This document shows, one piece after another, positions 44,473 to 54,855 of a stretch of DNA of 64,000 nt. Numbering within the stretch: the stretch's first letter is position 1; the number at the start of each line of letters is the position of its first letter. This stretch comes from Oidiodendron maius Zn (taxonomy: Eukaryota > Ascomycota > Leotiomycetes > Myxotrichaceae). Below the pieces are notes generated by a model. That model had not been told where the DNA came from. It did not search any database and worked only from the letters and a program-made list of their open reading frames with translations. The position numbers and the translations under genes were made by a program. The DNA lies in NCBI GenBank assembly GCA_000827325.1, contig KN832876.1, positions 1,364,001 through 1,428,000 on the forward strand. Direction: 5' to 3'.

Positions 44473-46355
44473 TACCACATTCGTCGCACGTGGAGAGAAT
44501 ACCCAAAAGATATCTTACCTTCATACACACATGCGTGGCCGATGACTATTTTGTACTCGACATGTTGTCCAAATACGAGACTTTCAGGAAGCAGTAAAAC
44601 ATGGCATTCAAGGCACGAAACAAGAGCCCATTCTATGCATTATTGAGAGGTGGATTTAAAGCTGGCACTATTCTGCGAGAGACCTTATGATAACTCTTAG
44701 GTCTTGTGTCTTATGGCCGGCTTGTCTGTTGCAGATACGTTGCAACCGCTCGTGGAGAAAAGGGGCTAAGCGAAAGAGAGATTTGGTCAAAGCCCAAATT
44801 TATCGCACATTGCTCATTTGTGAAGAGATTGTTGCTAAATCTGAGATGACTATCAATTTTTTATTTTACCTGCCCCTTCTCTTCCTCAGTGTAGTTAACA
44901 TTAGGTCTTGAGGCAAGTTGAGCCTCTTGCAAACTGAACTCCTGTACATATTCTTGCGGGTGATTCGTCGCATTTAAATAGAGGCATTACTAAATTCTAC
45001 AGTACTGTACTTCAAATTTGATAGTCAGTCTAGTTCCTGTTCTTTTCCACCTATCATTAATCCAGTTTTCAGGCAGTTCGATATTTTATTCCTAGTGGCA
45101 GCCATCTCCAGACTTAGAGGCAAAATTCACTAAAAATGACAGCCTCATCCACTAAGACAACAAAAATGAAGCAACTTTCTTTACTCTAGTTTCAAAGATG
45201 AGATAAACTCGAGCTCTGGCGAATATGGAGACTTAACGACAATCCAATTTATACACCGCCAATATTCTGGTCAGAGTTAATTGCTCATTCGACGCGGTTT
45301 ACGCGTGTCGACAGTTAAGGGCGTCGATATAACGCCTACCCTACTTCGTACAATAAGTCCCTATTACGCCCCGACTTGATGGACGAGCAATTAGTAAGCA
45401 GACTAACATCCGTTTGGGCAGGACTGTTAGATTAAGGAAGATAAAAGCGGTTTTTTGGTGGAACGCCGACTAATCACTGGTCGAGTCCTTAACCAGCTGA
45501 ATTTGGTGGTCATGACAACCTGAATTAGAACTTAGTGTACCGATATTCAGCTCTAAATGCACCTAATTCGCCACTCAATTGGGGTATATAATAAGGGGAT
45601 ACAGACGCTCTGTAGTTAAGATTGTCGAAAAGGTCTTATCACGTAGCAACATTCGAACAAGCCAGAACAAGGAGGCGAGTAAGCGAAAGTGCTTTTCTAG
45701 TTTCAATGTCGGACCATAAGCTCATCAGTTCGTCCCATGTCAAAGTTTGACGGCTGAATTTGAGTTTACATATGGAACAATTAATCTCCCCCGAATCATT
45801 GCATTTGAGAGACTGAGCCGTTGATGGATTATGCGTACCGCTGGGGCCTTTTAGAGGGTTGGCTGTTGGGCGTGTGTGTCAGGTCGGCTGAAATGCGACT
45901 TTACGGGTTTCAAAGCTCACATCCGACTTCACGACCCTCCAAACATGGCCCACACGAGATGGGACGTCGAGCAGGTGTGGTGGTTTCAATGCTCAGACCC
46001 TCATACTTGTTGCGCAATACGTTATCCCGAACATGGGACGTGTCAGTCTCCTCTGGCAGGACCACGCAAGCACCCAGCTTCCGGTGAGTTTGTGAACAAA
46101 ACATCTTCATTCTTTTCAACTACATTCATTGTTTTCCGGCAGGCCAGGAATCATAGCTTAACCTGCCGTTCTTTTTGAATTCTTTTCTCTTCAGAACCTT
46201 TGACAGGGCATTATTTTCTTCGTGCTCAATATTCTACCTTTGTGTAATTCTCTGATTCCTAAGGATCTGGTACTCGATTTCACCAAAGGCCCATTCTAGA
46301 GCTTTTTATTTTCATTTTTACTGCGGGCAGATATAATTAATCACTCTTTCTCATA
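44473..46355. other. Long intergenic region, no confident gene
   Basis: About 1.9 kb between two plus-strand genes. A 12-base palindrome (tacagtactgta) at 44998-45009 is shared with 31152-31163. Two overlapping ORFs at 45821-46178 contain several Cys and Trp residues (VWWFQCSDPHTCC) but no recognised domain and no supporting intron. The last ~200 bases are T-rich and probably hold the GH76 promoter and leader. Confidence 0.45.
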
Positions 46356-47902
46356 ATGCGTCCGTTTTCATTATTATGGCAGGGACTTCTTGTCCATACG
46401 GCCGCTGCCCTCACACTCGATACCACATCGGAAGGTATGCATCACCTTAAGGGCGGGTATATTGAATAGCTTGAGTATGCTGACCTGGATGAATTCTAGA
46501 TTCGTTAAAGAGTGTTGCTGGTACAGTTGCCTTCGACCTGATGTCATACTACAACGGAAACCAGACTGTACGTCCTCATACTCGAGTCTTAACGACGCTT
46601 TCTAACTGACATACTAAGGGACAAACTCCTGGGTTATTACCACAACCGGTCTTCTGGTGGGAAGCGGGCGGAATGTTTATGACTATGTTAGATTATGTAC
46701 GGTATACAGGTGATACGTCCTATAACGATGTCATAGAACAGGCATTGCTCTTCCAAGTTGGCAACAATAGAGATTTCATGCCGATCAACCAGACCAAAGA
46801 CGAGGGAAATGATGACCAGGGATTCTGGGGTATGGCGGCAATGCTGGCAGCGGAATCGAATTTTCAAAACCCACCGGAAAACGAGCCCCAGTGGCTGGCG
46901 TTGGCGCAAGCAGTCTTCAACGAGTTGGCATCTCGATGGGATCCAACGACTTGTGGGGGCGGCCTTCGGTGGCAGATCTTTCAGTTTAATAACGGCTTTA
47001 CATATAAGAACAGCATAGCAAATGGATGTCTGTTCAACCTTGGCGCGAGACTGGCACGGTATACAGGGAACGATACCTACGCACAATGGGCCCAGAAAGT
47101 GTGGGACTGGGAATTTTCAATCGGCTTGATTGATTCCGGCTACAACATCTTCGACGGAGCAACTGATACGCAAAATTGTACCGGCATAGACAAATTACAG
47201 TGGACGTACAACGCAGGCATTTATCTGCATGGAGCAGCTAATATGTTCAACTACGTATGTCCCCTTCGGCATCTGTCCTCTGCTGAAAATATACATCATA
47301 CTAATCCCTTCAAACAGACCGAGGGCAGCTCCATCTGGGAACAGCACCTCACGGGTCTTCTCAACGCCACACACATCTTTTACCAAAACGGCGTCATGAT
47401 GGAGCAAGGCTGCGAGAACGTCAAAACATGCGACACCGACCAGCTTTCCTTCAAAGCCTACTTCTCGTCCTGGCTCGCATCCACCACAACCCTCGCACCC
47501 TTCACCAGTAAACAGATCTTCCCGCTGCTCGCCTCCACCGCCAACGCCGCCGCGAAAGTCTGCAACGGCGGTGCCAATGGCCGGTTATGCGGCTTCCGCT
47601 GGACCCAGGCCCCTACGAACGACGGCAACATCGGCGTCGGCCAGCAGATGAGCGCCCTGGGCGCCATCCAATCCGCCATGGTGCAGGTCCCGGGGAAGAA
47701 AGTTATCGCACCGTTGGTGACGACCACCACGGGGGGGACAAGCAAGGGCGATGTGAGCGCGGGTATCAATTCGCAGAACCAGACCGTGGCGCTGCTCTTG
47801 GATACGGAGCCTATGGCGACGAGAGACAAGGTAGCCGCAGGCATCCTGACTTTTGCCGTAGCGACAACTGTTGTTGGGAGCAGTGTGTTTATGGTGATGT
47901 AA
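46356..47902 (+). CDS. GH76 endo-1,6-alpha-mannanase-like, Dfg5/Dcw1 type, GPI-anchored
   Basis: Cell-surface enzyme thought to transfer GPI-anchored proteins onto cell-wall glucan. Exons 46356-46434, 46500-46567, 46619-47254 and 47318-47902 give 455 aa. The signal peptide is [18 protein letters not shown]. The GH76 domain shows [42 protein letters not shown] with the paired catalytic Asp residues, [38 protein letters not shown] and [22 protein letters not shown]. Several N-glycosylation sites are present. The tail is Thr/Gly-rich and ends in a hydrophobic GPI signal ([22 protein letters not shown]). Intron 3 (63 bases) is open and a multiple of three; skipping it would insert 21 residues before TEGSS. 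Confidence 0.92.
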
Positions 47903-48674
47903 GGAGGTAGGCGGAGTATTGCGTGGAAAGCGGCATAATTTCAGGAGGGGGGGATAGAGTGACTTCTTCATACTTTTACTTTGTTCGATCTCAGGTGCTT
48001 GATGGCACTGGGTTGCATTAGATTTGAGAGGGATATACCTGGGTAAGACATGACATAAATCGGATTGAATCCGATCAGGACGGGGCTGGGCGTTATGGAT
48101 TTGGGTCCTTTTTGGATGACATTTAACAAATGAGAATTGTAACCTTACAATGTTTACCAGTTCCGAAGAAAAACGCATTGACACATGACTTGAAATACAC
48201 CTGTATTTACAGGATATGTCAAGGTGGGCCATGTCTGCGGTTGAAGATATCATGTGACTTTAGACATCAAAAGCACCTCACCTGCAAGTCATCCATGGAT
48301 CAACCTTGAGTACTGCATACTGCACGAGCGATGTCTCACATCTTACGTATCATTATCGACTTCATTCCACTACCATATATAAGTAGTGCTGACACCCACA
48401 GCGGAAAAAAAAACTATATACAAGAACCCAAGTCCATTTCATTCCAGGAGATGTCCTAAATCTCCTCAATATTCAGCCAAAGCAATGAGATCCCAAGGAG
48501 TGGACGGCCAACGCCATTAAAATACGTAGAGACGAGCAATGATTCATAGGTATTGGAGACACAGAAGAAAATGCAGATTCGGGCGCGACATGTTTCTTTT
48601 TCCTCTTCTTTTTGCCCGACGTAGGAAGGATGGATGCACGAATAGAGGGTATAAGCAAACTGACTTTCTCTTTC
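47903..48674. other. Convergent 3' region between two wall genes
   Basis: 772 bases between the stops of the GH76 (plus) and GH16 (minus) genes. No ORF with a domain. Presumed 3' UTRs. Confidence 0.4.
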
Positions 48675-50121
48675 TTACAGGGCCATCATGGCAACGACAG
48701 CGACGATTGCGGCGAACACGCTGCCCTTCAGCACCCTCTCTTGGTTGATGCTCGAGCCCGAGGAGCTTGAGCCGGAACCACTGCTGGAACCGCCTTGCGA
48801 AAACGAGCCATCACCACTACCGCTGCTGGAGCTGCTGGAGCTCGCGGAGGATGTGGAACCAGGATTGGCGGCGCTGACAGACCCGTCAGGATTGCTTCCT
48901 GGGCTGCCACCACTGAGACCCGGGATAGTTGCAGGGCTGGTGGCCTGGCTAGAGCCGGAGGCAGATGCGGAAGATCCTCCAGCATCCATATTCAGGCCAC
49001 TACCTAGGAGAGACTTAAGGACGGTGGGCTTGTCACCATCGATAACGGTATCATTAGTACCGGCAACGTTATTGTAGGTGTAGGAGACGCCAGTGTTTGT
49101 TCCTGGCGGGCTGGATGCATTGTAGCAGGACATGGTGACAGAGTCAAAAGTGGCATAATAATATCCATTCTGCATGAGAGGCGAGTTCCAGTCGACGAGC
49201 CCTCCAGCCCAGCTGATGGTACCTGCGCCATTGCTTGCAAGTCCACCGGGCCACAGGGAGAGCTGGACGCGGGCTGGGGTCTGAGGGTAGGCCCATCGAT
49301 TGGCAGTGGCATTCCAGGTGTCCTTGCGATTCAACACTCGACCGACTTGTCCATCCACCAGCCACGTGACGGTATCGGGAGTCCAGTCGATCTCGTAGGT
49401 GTGGAAATTCTCGAAGGTATCTGACAGAGAGATGTTTGTGGAGTGAGTGTCTGAAAATATGATCAGCATCGCATGTAAATATCCATCCAAGCTCCTCACT
49501 TACAATTGGGGATGCCCTGGTAGTAGTAGTTTGTCTGAGCGGTCGTCAATTCTACACCCACAAACTCGTAATCGATTTCGTCCTTAACATCAGACAGCAG
49601 GATGAAGGCGGTTACGACACCGGCGCCCCTGCTAGTCTTGAAGGTAGCCTTTACATTTCCGTACCACATGTATGTCGAGCTCGCCAGTAGCGTGCCTACG
49701 GATCCCTCGGGCATCGTCAACAGTACGCTGTCCCCCTGGTAGGAAACCGCCTGGCCGCTCATGACCCAGTCCGTCGTCGTGGCGTCGCCGAGGTAGTCGT
49801 TCTCGGACGTGATGCCGTCGAGGTTGCTAAAGTCGAAGGTCTTGCTCTGGCACACAGGCTCAGGCACGCAGGAGTCCAGGGAGAAAGACGAGCGTGGGTC
49901 GCACCCTCCCAGGCAGTAAGCTCCAACACCACATTGGCCATATTCTATAAAGATGGGAGTCAGCTCGTCAACTAGGATGATATGTGCGAAATGAACTCAC
50001 GCGAGCAGCAGGGCGCGCTTTGCGGGCACAAACTGTCTAGGCCGCAAGATATGGCATTGGTCTGGGCCAGAGCGACGGACGCTGTGGCTGCCGCAGCCAG
50101 GAATACCGAGGCGCGAACCAT
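48675..50121 (-). CDS. GH16 CRH-type chitin-glucan transglycosylase, GPI-anchored
   Basis: Crh1/Utr2/Crf1-family enzyme that cross-links chitin to beta-glucan in the wall. Exons 50121-50001, 49944-49504 and 49450-48675 give 445 aa. The signal peptide is MVRASVFLAAAATASVALA. A cysteine-rich chitin-binding (CBM18-like) module follows at about residues 22-66 (CPQSAPCCSQYGQCG, CLGGCDP). The GH16 core contains DEIDYEFVG, with the two catalytic Glu of the ExDxxE pattern, and FHTYEIDWTPDTVTWLVDG. The C-terminal third is Ser/Gly-rich and ends in a hydrophobic GPI signal (KGSVFAAIVAVVAMMAL). Intron 2 falls after GIPN. Confidence 0.93.
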
Positions 50122-52339
50122 TCCGAAGGGGATATTGTAATGACGCGGGGGGGGGGAGGTCGAAGATGAGGCTCGGGGTTGATGACGAGAGAATTATTTA
50201 TTAAAATGCAAGCAGCGCAGAAAACGCGACCGCCAGCAGAAGGTCGAGGGAGAGTGAATGGATCCCTCGATGCGGCAGAGTTGGTTTATGCTCGATCCTG
50301 GTGGCAAATCAATGCAAAACGCGCGCTGGCGAGTGAGAATGGCGACCGTCAAGTTATACGAGGATCGACCGAGAAATGGGGGGAGGGAGGAGAAATGCGA
50401 TGGAGCGATTGTCAGAAGGGTAGGTAGCGAACGTGGGGGGAAGGAGGATGTCGAACGAAGGGATGGGACGAAGGCAATGTCGTCGAAGGGAAGAGAGGGG
50501 GAGGGGAGGAGGAGATGTCGTCGATGGAGAGAAGGAAGAAGAAGATGAAGCTGGAGATGATGGGCGGAGAGAGGGAGTGGGGATGGAAAGGGCGGGAAAG
50601 TAGTGGCACTGGTCAGTGGTAGTGGTTAGGGTCAAGGTACAGTACAGCACTCTGGCACTCTCTCGCACTCCACTGCTACAGAACTGGGTTTTCCGCCTGA
50701 GCCTGTACGAGGGAGAGGGGGGAGCACGGTCGTAATCCAATCCAATCTACAGAAAGTAATCCCATCCCATTCCCCAAACACCGCAAAATCAGAGGAAAAG
50801 GGAGGAGAAGCGAATCGAACGGCGCGGGCGAAGAGACTGACCGTATGGGGTAACTGCTAACAGGGGTTCGGGTCCCTGATTTGTCTTAGCTGTCAAAATA
50901 GACGAGCCAATCGTTTTCTCGTCAGTCACGCCCTCCTATTTTACCTCCCCACTAGGCGTGATCGGGTAAGTGCGAACACCTCGTATTGTGCCCAGCATTT
51001 CTGCTCGACACGGGCGGGTAGCACTGACTCGTGAGAAAATCGAGGAAAATCGAGGAAAATCCAGATTCGGGCCCTGGCTGCTTTTCCCTTATGATGTCTT
51101 CATGTCGAATACAAACAACGCACTCATCAGCGCACCTCCGCCTGCCACGGGAAAGGCTAACTGTCTCGTTTGCAGCGTCGATACGAGCAATGTGGTCGCG
51201 CGCCTAATATGTGCATATGGGGAGCGGGCATGTACAGAACCTTCGCGTGGGCTTTTGGGTATGGAACATGGTCCCCCGTCCCGTCATCATCGTCGTCAAA
51301 AGTCTTGGCAGGTCGGGAGCGCAGGAGCCCGGCGCGGATACTGTGCTTACAGGACCTGCAACGGTACAGCACTTACCTTAGCCCAGCGGGTCCGGGCGGC
51401 TAGGCATTCCGAGGCGCACCCGAGACATCAGAGCAATGCCGAAGTGGGTGGTGGTGAGGGCTGCAGGAGAGTACCACGCGCGCACGACGGGAGGGAGTTG
51501 GCCATAAAGTATATATATATATATTAGTGGTTGGGACCCGGAAAGAGACTTTATCGGCCAACTATGCTCCCCAAGCCACAGTATATCCACCCAACCAGTA
51601 ACTCTCCAGCAGTGAGTGTTAGAATGCGTACAGGCTGCCCCACTCCATGAGAGCTGCCCCAAGTTGATTCTTCACACAATTCATCAGGAGAGTCAACCCG
51701 GGCGGTTCTCTCCAGCAGGCCACGGCAGCTTCTACATGCCCGACGACAAAAGGTGGGACGCTCATATTCAGTGGTTCGGGTGCCACTCAGGCTCGGGAGC
51801 TCTGTAAAAAATCGTAGCCATTCTAATTTCAAATGGGGGGTGTGTTTGTGTGCCATCGAGATTTGTGTAGTGAATTTGGGTATTCCACACCCTTTGTTCC
51901 ATCGCTCTCTCCTGCCCTCCCAGCCATCGTTCTTGAGTCCTCGAGCCCGTCGTCGACCAAGGGGGTCGCCCGTGCTGCTGGTTCATCCTGCCCATTCCAA
52001 TCTCCTCCATACATCCTAGAAAACCAGGGGAATGCGGTCGGCGCGGGGGCAGCGCCGCCGGAGAATCGAACTTTTTTTCAAAAGAGAAAATACGCGTGAC
52101 ACACTAAACATGTCTTTAAGGGAATCCTGCCTACGCCATGCCACCTGCAGGATATGGTAGCTCGGCAATGGCACTCGAATGAACTGTAAAAGGGGCGGTC
52201 GGGAGGATCCACAATCAGGAATGGAATGGAATAAGTAAGGGGGTGTTTGGCAACGGGGGCAACTGGTATCATGAGAAAAAAGTGTGTCGCTCCGATGCGA
52301 GGGCTGGCAGGCTTCCGCGCTGCATCATATGGCCCTAGA
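50122..52339. promoter_or_regulatory. Upstream region of the CRH gene, otherwise no gene
   Basis: About 2.2 kb between tandem minus genes. A run of about 10 G on the plus strand at 50148-50157 puts a C tract some 27-36 bases before the CRH start codon. The purine-rich plus strand to 50620 suggests a long CT-rich leader and promoter. Near 51038 the unit cgaggaaaat is repeated in tandem, and an AT dinucleotide run spans about 51510-51524. ORFs at 50970-51527 and 51551-52099 have no domains. Confidence 0.45.
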
Positions 52340-53074
52340 TTATACGCGACCTGCAAAGTGCTCTTTCGCATATTGCTCGCATGCCTATCGCGCCATCAAT
52401 ATGATGTGTACTTCCCGAGAGCATTGGGGCATCAAACCTTCGCAGGCTTCCCAACCTTCGCACCAATCACTTTCCATTTGTTCGTCTCGTATTCTTTAAT
52501 AGCATTAAGCAGAGCCTGGCTCTAATAGCGGCGTCAGTCATTGGGAGAGAAGATCAGAGGGTCAAGAGTCGACGAACCTCGTCTTCAGCAAACTCAGCAT
52601 AGTGCATATCCTGCTCATCGTCAGCGGCGCGTTTCTATCACTGGGCTTCTCCATGTGCACGGGCCCTCATACCTTATACCAGTGCTTCTTTACGCTCCCC
52701 TCGGTTCGGGTTGGGAAGGACTTTGCGATCTCGGCCCAGCTGTTCCCCGCGTCTCGCATATTCTTGAGCCTCAGCTCCTCCGCTGGCGTCCATGGGGTAT
52801 TCGTACGGCTCTTCTTGGGGGGGGGCTCCATGGGCGCCGCGGCCATGACAGGCTCGCCCATGCCGGGGGCCGAGGACGCGGGGGCGACGGGAGTGGACAT
52901 GACAATGGGAGCACCTTGAGCGCGCCTCTTGTTGTTCCGTGCGGCGGTTTGTTGGGGGGATGATGCTTCGGGTCTAACTGCTGGGCTCTCCCCCGCGCCT
53001 GGGTGCGCGAAGAACTGAGGGACTCCCGCTGGAAATTCAATCTCTTGCCTGTCTCCGCGTTTAGACATGGACAT
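52340..53074 (-). CDS. SANT/Myb-like domain protein
   Basis: Exons 53074-52673, 52610-52578, 52521-52438 and 52384-52340 give 187 aa. The N-terminal ~90 residues are polar, with Pro/Ala-rich stretches and a basic RNNKRRA patch. One SANT/Myb repeat starts at about residue 94: PWTPAEELRLKNMRDAGNSWAEIAKSFPTRTEGSVKKHWYKD. A second helical unit follows: ALLNAIKEYETNKWKVIGAKVGKPAKACEQYAKEHF, which also fits a Myb helix-turn-helix. The last three short exons were found by splice continuity and finish with TAA at 52340-52342. Two Myb-like units and small size suggest a DNA-binding regulator. A second ATG at 53068 could also start it. Confidence 0.85.
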
Positions 53075-54072
53075 TTGAAGTCAAAAAAAGAGCGGACGCC
53101 CTGACGCGATGGCGCAGGAGGTGTAGGGAGGCGAGGAGGGAAAGGGGGACAGAGGGAAAGTAAGAGGAAGGGGAAGAGAGGAGATAATTGAAGGACTGTT
53201 CTGCAAGAAGTGTGTGCGAAGGGTATGGTCTAAGCGCGGAGGGGAAGAGGTGAGGTGAGGTGAACATAGGGCCAGAACAGGCGGGGGGGGGAGGAAAGGA
53301 TGAGGCTGGGGGGGAGGGGTTAGGGTCGGATGATGTTGAGGTATGAATAAGGGACGACAAGAAGAAAGTCGACGGAGAGGGTGAGAGATGATGATACGGC
53401 GACTGAGGCGAAAAGTGTGAAAATGAAGGGAGGGGGTGGAAGGGGAGCGGGTACCCAGGTACAGACTTACCCTCTCAACTGGTCCAGCAGATGTAGGTGT
53501 AGATAATCCACGGGACTGGCAGGACGGTTTTCCTGCATAGCGAGTAGGCGGCTGCGGGGGGGTCGGAGGGCAGCGTAAGTGCCTCGAGGTGGTTCGGCGA
53601 CGAGGGGACCGCTCAGACGGGGTGTGTGGGGACGGCGGAGAGAGAGGAGAGGAGGTGCAGAGTAACAGGAGAGGAAGAGAGAGAGAGAAAGAAATGTTTA
53701 TGGCCCATTCATAATAGAGCTCAGGTGGTCGGGATATGGGGGCGGCAGCGGATATGGGAATCCTGGACAGGCGTCTGGGTTGAGGAGAGGGACCAGCAGG
53801 AGCAGCCGCCAGCGAGGAGGAGGGGCTGCGTAGTGAGCAGCAAGAGGGCGGCGGCGAGAATGGAGCGAGAGGGAGGGGTGGTGGTGGGATCTGGGCCGTG
53901 GCGGGGTCCTCGGGAGATGCTGCTGGATTGAGAGTGTTGAGTGGGCAGGATGTTTCAAGGCGGGAGATACACCCTAAAGGCCTGGTCGAGGGGTCGTGGG
54001 ACCGTAGCGACGTCGAGGGATATCAGGCTGGCTGGGTTAGGCAGGGAGCGCGTGCAAGAGGGGAGGTCGTCG

Positions 54073-54115
54073 GGGAGGAGGAGGGAGACGAAGAGGAGGA
54101 GGAGGAGGAGGAGGG
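54073..54115. repeat. GGA/GAG trinucleotide repeat
   Basis: An imperfect run of gag/gga triplets, the last part being several perfect gga units. It lies in the purine-rich half of the inter-SANT region and is non-coding here. Confidence 0.7.
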
Positions 54116-54220
54116 GCGTAGGACGAGAATAAGAGGGACGCGGAAGAGAGGATAGGGACAACAGGGGCGCCGAATGTGGAAAATTGGGAAGGCTGGGGAG
54201 ATAGGGAGATGTGAGAGATG

Positions 54221-54254
54221 GGATGGCAGATGGCAGATGGTAGATGGCAGATGG
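54221..54254. repeat. 7-base tandem repeat (agatggc)
   Basis: About five head-to-tail copies of the unit agatggc/agatggt, slightly diverged, in the purine-rich half of the inter-SANT region. Confidence 0.75.
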
Positions 54255-54793
54255 GAAATTGATGGATGGGGGAATTAATTGTTGGTCGAGGGGGAGTGAG
54301 TGCGCTCTGACTGATGGACTGCACTGAACTGACAGAGAGAGAGAGCCGCCCCGCGCACCACCAGCCCGCCACGCCCATCAGCCTTCAGACTGACTGACTT
54401 AATGTACTGGATCATCCACCAGCCCGGTACTTCCACCCTGGAGTTCCGCGCCCCCAACCACCCCGCCCGTGGTCATGTGATTGGCCCGTCGGCGGACATT
54501 CCCCATAGTACTAGGTCGCGTCTGGAGGATGAGCGAAGACGGTCCTGGATATATCTCATATTTTATTTTGATATAGGGATTACGATGTCTTGCGTGCGCT
54601 CGCGTTGTCCGCCGACCGAAGCTCCGCATGCGCCCATGGGTTCTTTTTATATCCCATCCCCATCTGGGCAGAGCATAGCACCAGAGCACCAGAGGAGAGT
54701 GATCGGCAGATCTGGAGATTCCGCTGCAGTCCGGTCCCCATGTCCCGTTCAATACCATGTTTGTCCGTGCTGTATGATCTGTATACGGATTTA

Positions 54794-54855
54794 GATATAT
54801 GTATGTGTATGTATGTATTTATATATGTGCATATGTATATATCCATACGTACGTC
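54794..54855. repeat. TA/TG microsatellite
   Basis: Alternating tatatg/tatgta sequence of about 60 bases. It is low-complexity and spuriously open in some frames. Confidence 0.7.

Noticed and set aside
47585-48253. 222-codon minus-strand ORF across the GH76 gene end
   Set aside because: Antisense shadow of the GH76 coding exon and its 3' UTR; no domain.
50820-50880. Possible tRNA B box (ggttcgggtccc)
   Set aside because: No matching A box, anticodon arm or acceptor stem could be folded around it.
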